Shown here piece by piece: positions 54,601 to 61,900 of a DNA stretch of 64,000 nt (the stretch's first letter is position 1; each line of letters starts with the position of its first letter). Both the position numbers and the translations under genes were made by a program. Under the pieces are notes generated by a model, which saw nothing but the letters and a program-made list of their open reading frames with translations, did not search any database and was not told the DNA's origin. The stretch spans positions 1 to 64,000 of the forward strand of contig NZ_JAPYKK010000009.1 of NCBI RefSeq assembly GCF_029623395.1, in the 5' to 3' direction. The DNA is from Sphingomonas echinoides (GTDB taxonomy: Bacteria > Pseudomonadota > Alphaproteobacteria > Sphingomonadales > Sphingomonadaceae).

Positions 54601-54897
54601 CTGCTGGATGCCGTAGGACCAATAGGCGATCCCCCCGATCAACCGGACCAGAATGCCCTTGGCGCGACCGAGGGTCCGGTCGACATAGGTATCGACCGAA
54701 AGCGGGTGCGCGAGGTCCGCAAGATTGGCGAGCCGCACCCCTGGCAACGCCGGTCCAGCCGCACGCCACCCGACCGCAAAGGCGCCCAGATCGCTATCGG
54801 AGAAGGACAGCACGACAAGATCCGCGGCGTCCTGCCCCAGATCGCGCGGTGTCGCGGTGTCCTCGATCCCATGCGTTTCGCGAAAGACGACGTGCAT
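51625..54897 (-). CDS. cobN: Cobaltochelatase large subunit CobN
   Basis: The 1090-residue subunit resembles the magnesium-chelatase H subunit and binds hydrogenobyrinate a,c-diamide for ATP-driven cobalt insertion with CobS and CobT. Characteristic blocks are HVGAHGTLEWLPGKAV (about residues 530-545) and DLWGSATMRTAGEEFAMAL. It is shorter than the roughly 1250-residue pseudomonad protein but has both ends of the family. It starts 6 bp after cobW. CobS and CobT are not encoded in the window. Confidence 0.94.
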   Translation of the reverse strand: MHVVFRETHGIEDTATPRDLGQDAADLVVLSFSDSDLGAFAVGWRAAGPALPGVRLANLADLAHPLSVDTYVDRTLGRAKGILVRLIGGIAYWSYGIQQLAAIARERGIALAVLPADGRMDPRLDAVSTVPVATLRCLTDLCDLGGASAARAALEILAAAAGLTTDRRTEAHGIAGVGGWHPDTGASCPAAFAITTRKPRVLLVFYRSYLIASDVAPIAALHAGFEARGYDVIGLFVPSLKDGAARGWIARWVAALAPAAIVNATAFSASDAAGVTPLDGAGVPVFQVALATSERAAWAAAARGLSPADLAMHIVLPEVDGRIFAGVASFKETAARDPDLQYARREHRPDPARIMAIVAQVDGWARLAAKPVGARRLAIVLSTYPGKAYQMAHAVGLDAIGSVGAMLDDLAGAGYPVRAGAGIDIAENLATIIIAWPVSAYQEALTRLPAALRDALFAAWGQPEADGLVTDGAFHFAAVRSGDGIVALQPERGDPAVRAEQYHDLSACPRHGYVAFYLWLRALEMDALVHVGAHGTLEWLPGKAVALSDTCWPEALRGAMPIVYPFIVNDPGEAAQAKRRIGAVTIGHVPPPLVASGGGTGLGRLEALLDEFSNADGLDPARRDRLQRDIADEARSLGLDAVLGLDTAATQAEAITRIDTFVCDVKESLYGDGLHVFGRGEHGVAERDGLLRALAGKRVAPGPSGSPWRGRSDVLPTGRNLFTTDPRAIPSRSAQTQGVLLADELVRRHLQDHGDYPRALVIDLWGSATMRTAGEEFAMALHLLGVAPLWDHQSDRVTGVEILPLMVLDRPRIDVTLRVSGLFRDSFPTLCALFGQAIRALALRDEPADRNPFVGTAPGARIYGPQPGGYGIGLDPAAETGSPTARIAAGTAWLAASAYALDDGGGQGEARADATGIAARVAAADGFVHVQDLPETDLLLAADYAAHEAGFAAAQAVVGGNAALYHLDSTDPARPRARLVAEEIARVVRARAAHPGWIAGMLRHGFRGAAEIAATLDHLGMFATLADVVTPETIDLYYDATLACEDVRAFMAAANPEALAALEAQFRALHASGLWRTRRNSILAAMEDLA

Positions 54898-54903
54898 CGG
54901 GGC

Positions 54904-55941
54904 TCAGCCGATCAGCGCCGCCTCGATGACCGCCGGATCGAGCCGGTCGCGTTCCGCAATCACCACCAGCCTGGAACTGCGCGGTTCGTCGGTGCGCCAC
55001 AAGCGATCGTAATTGGTCCGTACCCGTGCGCCGACCGCCTGGACGAGCAAGCGCATCGGCTTCCCCGAAACCGCGGCGAAGCCTTTAATCCGCAGCACAT
55101 CGCCTCTGCTTGCGAGCGCTTCGATCCGGGCCTCCAGACCGGCCGGATCGGCGATCTCGCCGCAGTTTACGACGATGCTGTCGAAATCGTCGTGCTCATG
55201 GTCGTCCTCGCCGTCATGATGCGACGGGCGGGCCGCGATATCGTCTTCTGCCGCGGCGCCCAGACCCAGCACGATCCGAGGATCGACGACGCCGTCGACA
55301 AGTTCGATCACCGGGATCGGACGCGACATTTCAGCGGCGATGGCCGCTCGCGCCGCGGCGATTCCTTCGGGACCGGCGAGGTCGCATTTGGTCAGCAGCA
55401 CCAGATCGGCGCACGCCAGTTGATCCTCGAATACCTCGGCGAGCGGCGTGTCATGATCGATGCTGGGGTCTGCGTTGCGCTGCGCGTCGACCGCCGCAAG
55501 GTCGGGCGCGAAACGCCCGGCGGCGACGGCTTCCGCATCGGCAAGCGTGATGACGCCATCAACGGTGATGCGCGACCGGATCGCCGGCCAGTCGAACGCC
55601 TTGAGCAACGGCTTTGGCAAAGCCAGCCCGGATGTTTCGATCAGAATGTGGTCGGGCCGCGGTTCCAGTCGGAGCAGCATCTCGACGGTCGGAATGAAGT
55701 CGTCCGCGACGGTGCAGCAGATGCAGCCATTCGCCAGTTCGACGATGTTTTCTGCAGGACAATCGGGGATCGCGCATCCCCTGAGGATATCGCCATCGAT
55801 CCCCAAGGTGCCGAATTCGTTGACCACCACCGCGAGCCGGCGGCCCTTGGCAGTACGGATCAGGTGGCTGATCAACGTCGTCTTCCCGGCGCCCAGGAAG
55901 CCGGTGACGATCGTGACGGGAACTTTCGAAAGGTCGGACAT
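54904..55941 (-). CDS. cobW: CobW-type G3E GTPase (cobalt chaperone)
   Basis: The 345-residue GTPase has P-loop GFLGAGKTT at about residue 14, the metal-binding NGCICC motif, and the switch/base motifs ETSGLALP and LLTKCDL. A His/Asp-rich segment (SHHDGEDDHEHDD, around residue 235) precedes a C-terminal CobW_C domain. It probably delivers cobalt to the chelatase using GTP. It is the first gene of the cobalamin operon, about 180 nt downstream of the riboswitch. Confidence 0.94.
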   Translation of the reverse strand: MSDLSKVPVTIVTGFLGAGKTTLISHLIRTAKGRRLAVVVNEFGTLGIDGDILRGCAIPDCPAENIVELANGCICCTVADDFIPTVEMLLRLEPRPDHILIETSGLALPKPLLKAFDWPAIRSRITVDGVITLADAEAVAAGRFAPDLAAVDAQRNADPSIDHDTPLAEVFEDQLACADLVLLTKCDLAGPEGIAAARAAIAAEMSRPIPVIELVDGVVDPRIVLGLGAAAEDDIAARPSHHDGEDDHEHDDFDSIVVNCGEIADPAGLEARIEALASRGDVLRIKGFAAVSGKPMRLLVQAVGARVRTNYDRLWRTDEPRSSRLVVIAERDRLDPAVIEAALIG

Positions 55942-56119
55942 GCTCTTCCCCGTGGCGCAACAGCAACGAACGGGTGGGGCCGATCAAGGACGGCGCGCGA
56001 CGACGGACGAGCGCCAGAAGCCGCCCGAGCCACGCACCGATGCAGCCCCAGCCGCATAGGCTCGTCGCTCAGACGGAGAACCGTGCCGCGGCCATCCCCT
56101 GGGCCAAGGCAAGAGCGAC

Positions 56120-56360
56120 CTTATCGCCGGCAGGTCTCCTGGCTCACGGGTCATCGCTAGAGCATCACCTTCCCAGATTGTCCGGTCCTACGACCGGCTC
56201 AGTCCAGTGGCCGCTCCCTTCCGGAGAAGGGGGCATGACGCTTTCGCTCACCGCTTACAGTTGCAGGGACAGCCGCGGATTTGGGGGAAGCCCCCCGCAC
56301 CGCATTCCCATTCAAGCCCCTCACGGGGCACCGGCGCGATCAACGAGGACCGAATAAAGG
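56120..56360 (-). ncRNA. Cobalamin riboswitch controlling the cob operon
   Basis: Read on the minus strand, the leader has the conserved core in order: CCGGTGCC (56330s), GGGAATGCGGTG (about 56300-56312), GCTGTCCCTGCAACTGTAAG (about 56255-56275) and the B12 box GAGCCAGGAGACCTGCCGGC (56126-56145). Inverted CCGGTCGTAGGACCGG and CTCCGGAAGGGAG form variable stems between them. The 180-nt stretch to the cobW start can hold the expression platform. Adenosylcobalamin should repress the operon. Confidence 0.96.
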
Positions 56361-56372
56361 CCCTCGCGGTGC

Positions 56373-56401
56373 ATATTAGACCAGACGGCACGTGTTGCCA
56401 A
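56373..56401 (-). promoter_or_regulatory. Sigma70-type promoter of the cobalamin operon
   Basis: On the minus strand TTGGCA (56401-56396) and TAATAT (56378-56373) are separated by 17 bp. This is close to consensus and would start the transcript near 56366, directly before the riboswitch. The -35 element begins 5 bp after the hldE stop, so no separate intergenic space exists for an hldE terminator. Confidence 0.75.
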
Positions 56402-56405
56402 TTCG

Positions 56406-57830
56406 CTAATCGCCGACATGCTCCAGGACGTTTCCGGCACGGAGAAGCGCCGTGGTCGATCGGCCGGCCAGGAGTGGCGCGATGAAGATCGTTCCGCCGC
56501 TTTGGCGCACTACATCGGCGCCGACCATCGTCTCCGGCGTATAGTCGCCGCCCTTGACCAGAACGTCCGGTCGGATCGTTCGGATCAGGTCGATCGGCGT
56601 ATCATCCGAAAACGACACGATGTGGTCCACCGCGGCCAGTCCGCTCAGGACTTCGGCGCGGTCCGCTAGGCTGCTGACCGGCCGCGACGGGCCCTTCAGG
56701 CGGCGAATCGAAGCATCGTCGTTGAGGCCGACGATCAGGACGTCGCCCTGCCGTCGCGCCAAGTCGAGCAGACGCACATGCCCGGCATGGAGCACGTCGA
56801 AACACCCGTTGGTGAAGACGATCCGGGCGCCGTTTGCGCGGACATGGTCGAGTTTTGCGAGGAGCAGCGGCAGCGGGATCATCTTCGTCATCGCGTGGTC
56901 GCGCCGATACAGACGTTCCTCCAGGTCTCCGCGAGTCACCGCGTAAGTTCCCTGGCGCGATACCGCGATGCTCGCGGCGACGTTCGCCTGGTCGATCGCC
57001 GCAGCGATTGGCAGCCCCTCGACGATCCCCACGACGAGCGCGGCCATCGTGGTATCGCCCGCGCCGGTCACGTCGAAGACCTGCAAAGCCTCGGTCGGAT
57101 GATCGACCATGGTGCCGTCTCGTGACACCATCAGCATTCCCTTGTCGCCCCGCGTGACCACGAGATACCGCAAAGCCATCGCTTCCAGAACCGATGCCGC
57201 GTGCGCAGCAATGTGCGCTTCATCGCAAGCACCAAACAGGGCGTGGAATTCGCGAGCGTTGGGTTTCAGCAGGAACGCACCCTTGTACCGCGAGCGATCG
57301 GCGCATTTCGGATCGACGAAGGCGGGCACGCCATATTTGCGGGCGATCGAGAGCAGCAACGGGAGTTGGTGGAGGACGCCCATGTCATAATCGGAGAAGA
57401 TGACGGCGCGGACACCGTCGATCCGTGCCTCGAACCGCCGCACCAATTCTGCCTGCGCCGACTCGCTCGCATGCCCGTCATGATCAATCCGCGCGATTTG
57501 CTGCACGCCGGAGACGACGCGGGTTTTCTGCGTGGTGGGGCGTCCCGGGTCGATCACGCGATCGAGCGCGACCTTTCGCTCCTTCATCATTCTCGCGAGA
57601 TCGTCTCCCGCTGCATCGTCCCCGGAGACGGTGAGCAGCACGCATCGCTGGCCCAGCGCGGCAACGTTCGCCGCCACGTTCGCTGCGCCACCGGGGCGCG
57701 ACTCCTCGCGCGCCGCGCGCATGACCGGGACCGGTGCCTCGGGCGAAAGCCGACTGGCTTCGGCGATGATGTAGCGATCGACCATCGTATCGCCGACGAT
57801 CAGGATGGCCGGGGGGCGTTGGTGAGTCAT
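56406..57830 (-). CDS. hldE: Bifunctional heptose-7-phosphate kinase / heptose-1-phosphate adenylyltransferase
   Basis: The 474-residue enzyme supplies ADP-heptose for the LPS core. An N-terminal ribokinase-type domain (about 1-320) has GDTMVDRYI, GGAANVAANVAALG and DVTGAGDTTMAAL (anion hole/base). A C-terminal nucleotidyltransferase domain (about 345-474) has FTNGCFDVLHAGHVRLL (TxGxFDxxHxGH motif). GGAG lies 8 nt before the ATG at 57830. Heptose synthesis is unexpected in lineages reported to rely mainly on glycosphingolipids, though many sphingomonads carry such genes. The upstream hydrolase is on the same strand, 18 bp away. Confidence 0.95.
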   Translation of the reverse strand: MTHQRPPAILIVGDTMVDRYIIAEASRLSPEAPVPVMRAAREESRPGGAANVAANVAALGQRCVLLTVSGDDAAGDDLARMMKERKVALDRVIDPGRPTTQKTRVVSGVQQIARIDHDGHASESAQAELVRRFEARIDGVRAVIFSDYDMGVLHQLPLLLSIARKYGVPAFVDPKCADRSRYKGAFLLKPNAREFHALFGACDEAHIAAHAASVLEAMALRYLVVTRGDKGMLMVSRDGTMVDHPTEALQVFDVTGAGDTTMAALVVGIVEGLPIAAAIDQANVAASIAVSRQGTYAVTRGDLEERLYRRDHAMTKMIPLPLLLAKLDHVRANGARIVFTNGCFDVLHAGHVRLLDLARRQGDVLIVGLNDDASIRRLKGPSRPVSSLADRAEVLSGLAAVDHIVSFSDDTPIDLIRTIRPDVLVKGGDYTPETMVGADVVRQSGGTIFIAPLLAGRSTTALLRAGNVLEHVGD

Positions 57831-57848
57831 CTTCGGGTCTCCGCGATA

Positions 57849-58736
57849 TCAGCGCCAGCCGCGAACCTGAGAGGGTTCAGGACGCGTGGAGAGGGTCGGC
57901 CAGCGGCGTGCCCAGCCGCCGCCGTGATCCTGATGGGGAACGACGATGATCGAAACGGGCGCGTTCGGGGCCATGCGCGCGACGAAACTTCGGGCAATCG
58001 TGGGGTCGACCACCGTGTCGTCGCCCCCCACGAAATGAATCTGCGGCACGGTCGACAAAAGCGCAGCCTCGGCGGCTGGATCGAGCGAGCGTGTCAAAGG
58101 GGACAAGCGATGAGCGCGCGTCCACTGCGCCAGATCGAGATTGGCGGCGACCGTCACCAGCGCCGCCACATCCCGCCGCCGTTCCGCCAACAGCGCTGCC
58201 AGCGTTCCGCCTCCCGAATATCCGACGAGGATCAGTCTAATCCGGTTCGTCTGTCGAAGGAGAAGATCCAGCGCCTGGGACGCACTGTCGATCACTTCCG
58301 AGGAGAAACGCGCGATACTCCAGTAATCGCTCTGGCAGTGACGCGAACGGGCAGCGTATTGGCAAGGTCTCGCCAGCCAGGCGACCGCGCCCTGACCGGG
58401 GTGTTGCACGGCAAGTTGCAACGCGACGGGGGCGGTCGGTGTCGGATCGAGCGAACGGCGCCCTTCGCGCGTGTAGGCGAAGCCGTCGCCCTCGATGTAG
58501 ATCACGAGGACATCGGATGTATCGCGCCCTGATCGCGTGGCTGATGCAAGGTCGAAGCGCCCGGTCGGGATGACCTGCGACTGCCACGCCGCGTCGCGCA
58601 CGAGGCGCGATGCGGACTGGCGCGCGACGGACGGGCTCCCGAAGCTGAGCGAAAGAAGTGTCGCACAGCATAGCGCAATACGGACGAGTGCATCACCGTA
58701 TGGTCCCCGAACGTGGTCGGACAGATCCGTCTTCAT
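57849..58736 (-). CDS. Secreted alpha/beta-hydrolase of unknown substrate
   Basis: The 295-residue protein has a longish N-terminal region with one hydrophobic stretch (about 17-36, VRIALCCATLLSLSFG) that looks like a signal peptide or lipid-anchor-free export signal. The hydrolase nucleophile is Ser174 in VGYSGGGTLA. A likely aspartate lies in FVGGDDTVVDP and a histidine in VPHQDHGGGW. It resembles small exported hydrolases rather than any family I can name. It lies directly upstream of hldE on the same strand and is divergent from the giant adhesin gene. Confidence 0.82.
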   Translation of the reverse strand: MKTDLSDHVRGPYGDALVRIALCCATLLSLSFGSPSVARQSASRLVRDAAWQSQVIPTGRFDLASATRSGRDTSDVLVIYIEGDGFAYTREGRRSLDPTPTAPVALQLAVQHPGQGAVAWLARPCQYAARSRHCQSDYWSIARFSSEVIDSASQALDLLLRQTNRIRLILVGYSGGGTLAALLAERRRDVAALVTVAANLDLAQWTRAHRLSPLTRSLDPAAEAALLSTVPQIHFVGGDDTVVDPTIARSFVARMAPNAPVSIIVVPHQDHGGGWARRWPTLSTRPEPSQVRGWR

Positions 58737-58913
58737 TCAGTGGAAGTGAACTCTCGAAAGGAGAAAGAAACTACTGTAATATTACCTAAATGTATAAACG
58801 CAGAACAGACGTATTGTGATGCGGTTGACGGTATAGATGTGGGTTTGAAGTAATATACCTCAATGAGAGTAAGGCGTTTATTGATCCGCATCTGTTGTTG
58901 AAGGGGAAGTCCG
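58737..58913. promoter_or_regulatory. AT-rich divergent region upstream of the giant adhesin
   Basis: This 177-bp region is conspicuously A/T-rich compared with its neighbours. TTGACG (near 58827) and TAATAT (near 58852) are both good elements but about 20 bp apart, so they are not an optimal pair. AAGGGGAAG at 58901-58909 is the ribosome-binding site for the adhesin. GTAATATTACC near 58775 is a short palindrome. Confidence 0.4.
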
Positions 58914-61900
58914 GTGGTGATGAACGGCGAAGCGCCCGATCAGACCAAACGGACTCGACGTCTGCACGCCGGCATTTCGCTATTGGCGATTGGTGCTGGA
59001 CTTGCGATGCCCCAAACCTCCTGGGCGGATACGACCATTTCCGGAACGACGGTCGGGGCGCAGGTGCTCAATGGCAATGTCGGGCTTTTTGAGATCGAGC
59101 CTACTGGCACGGTCGTCGCGGACACTAGTGCCGCGGTTTTCAATTCTGGTACGGTCGACACGTTCACGAATAACGGCGTCATCGACAACACCGGTTTGTC
59201 CTTTAATGCCGTGCAGAACACTGGTTCGATCGGGCTATTTCTCAACACCGGCAGGATTACCAGTCTTGGCTCGGGGCTCGTTCTCACCCGGGCGACCAGT
59301 AGCTCCCCGACTCCTGCGATCATCAATGCCATCATCAATTCCGGGCTGATCTCCGGCGCGAGCTCCGGGGCGATCCTAAATTATGGCAGCACGATCGGAA
59401 CACTCACCAACAGGGGCACGATAAAGGGGCTGTTCGCCATCATCAACGATGTCGACGGCACGTACGCCGGCTCGCTCGGGACGATCGAGAATTCGGGCCT
59501 GATCGCCGGCGATATTGCCAACAACGGCAACGCCCTGACGATCAGCGGCGGTACGGGTCCGACGATCGGCACGTTGAGCGGCTTCGTGACCGGTGCGACG
59601 GGTACGATCACCTCTGCGGCCGACATCGTTTTCAATTCGGGCAACATTTTGCTCAATGATTCGATATCGGCGTCCGGCTATACCGTCACGAACTCGGGCG
59701 CCGCGCTGACGCTCACGACCGCGATTGGAGTTGCTGGACGCTACAACCAGACGGCAGGAAAACTGGTGCTGGGGGCGGCCGGCACTCTGTCTGTGACGGG
59801 GGGAGCCACGCTTTCTGGCGGAACGCTTTCCGCTCCGCTTTTCGCCACTGAAAATTATTTCGCGGGAACGCTGGCGACGCTGGTCCAAGCCACCGAGGCT
59901 TCAAGCTATACCGGCGTCAGCATCAGCACCGGTTTCGGGTCCATCTTCGGGGTGCGCGGCTCAACGGTAGGCAACAACCTGCTGCTGTTGGCGGCCGGTG
60001 ATTATATCGGCGGAACGCTCGCTTCGCTCAACAACAGCGGGACCATCGACAGTCCGGTTGCCGCCATCGTGATCGGCGCTACCGGCAGTGTCGGCGCGCT
60101 CAGCAACACCGGCACGTTGTCCGGCGCTACGCGCGGGATCTCCGTGCAAAACGGAGGGCAGATCGGCACGGTAACGAACAGCGGCTGGATAGCGGCAGGA
60201 ACGCTCGGTACTTCGGCGGCCGGCGGCATCGCCAATAGTGGTACGATTGGTACGATCCTCAACGACGGCACGATCCTGAGTTCCCGAAGCAGTGGCATCG
60301 GGAACAACATCGGTAGCGCCTCGATCGGTCGAATCGTCAACACCGGTCTGCTGAGCGGAAATACTGGAGGGATCTACAACGAAGGCACGATCGGCGAACT
60401 GACCAATAGCGGGCGGATCCTGGGAACGCAGTTCGGGATCTGGCATGCGGGCGGTAGGATCGGTACGATCGACAATAGCGGAACGATCGCCGGGCCGGTT
60501 GCACTGGTGATTTCGCCCGCGTCCGCGGTCCACACGATCTATAACAGCGGCGTTCTTTCGGGAGATATCCTGAACGGCAGTGCGAGCGTTTTGACGATCA
60601 GCGGCGGAACGTCTGGAACCGTCGGCACGCTGACGGGACAGTCGGGCAGGGGGACGATCACCAATCAGCGCAGCAACCTCGTCTTTGCGGCGGGCGACTT
60701 GCTGCTCAACGACGATATCGTCGCCACGGGCCGCACCGTCAGCAATACCGGGGCGAATCTTCAGCTTTCGTCGATCATCAATCTCACCGGTGCGTTCAGC
60801 CAGATCAGCGGCACGCTTTCGATCGATCCGACACACGCGGGGCTGATCGCCAGCGGCGCGATGGTGCTGAGCGGGGGCACGGTGCGGTCCGACCTGTCTA
60901 GCACGGGTAATTATCTGCAAGGCAGCTACACCTTGCTCAGCGGATCGAGCCTGAACCTTAGCGGTGCAACGGTCGAGATCAACGATGTCGCCGGTCTGGG
61001 CAAAACGTCCGGCACGGTCGGCAACACATTCCTGCTAGAGATCACCAACGACTATGTCGGTGGGACGCTCTCGGCGCTCACCAACACCGCGGCGATCACC
61101 GCAGCCGACACCGGTCTGCACGTCGGTATCGGCGGCAGCATCGGGACGGTGACCAACAGCGGGACGCTCGGTGGCGCAGAGTTTGGAGTTAGCAATCGCG
61201 GCCAGATCGGCACACTCTTCAACGTCGGCGTGGTCACCAACGCCGGGCTGACCGCGCTATGGAATCAGGGCAGCATCGGTCACCTGTTGAACAGCGGTGA
61301 GATCAGCAACAACAGTTGGGCGATCCTCAACAGCGGGACGATCAGCACGATCATCAACGAAGGCATCATTTCCGGATTGGCCAACGCGATCCAGAACAAC
61401 GGTGTCGTGACCCTGCTTCACAATCGCGGCACCATGTCGGGTGGCAGCAACGCGATTGCGGGCACCTTCGGCACCGTGGGCAACAGCGGTATCATCCGCG
61501 GGAACATCAACGGGGACGGCGGCCTGATCGGCACGATCATCGGCGGCACCGAGGGCACCGTCGGGACCTTCACAGGGCTTACCGGATCGACCCAGGGCAC
61601 GATCGGCGCGAGTGGAAACCTGACCTTCGCGGCGGGAGCGTTGCTGCTCAACGACACGATCATTGCATCCGGCATCGCCGCGAGCAACTTGACCGTGAGC
61701 AACATCGGCGCGGATATCGCGCTGTCGACGATTGTGACGATCGGCGCCAACTACCACCAGACGGCCGGGGTATTGCGGCTAGGAAGCGACGGCCGACTGG
61801 TCGTTACCGAGGCGGCTGTGCTGTCGGGCGGAACGATTGCGGCCGACGCGGGGGGATTGTCCCCGACCGGTACGTACCGTCCGGGCGATGTCGTGGGCAG

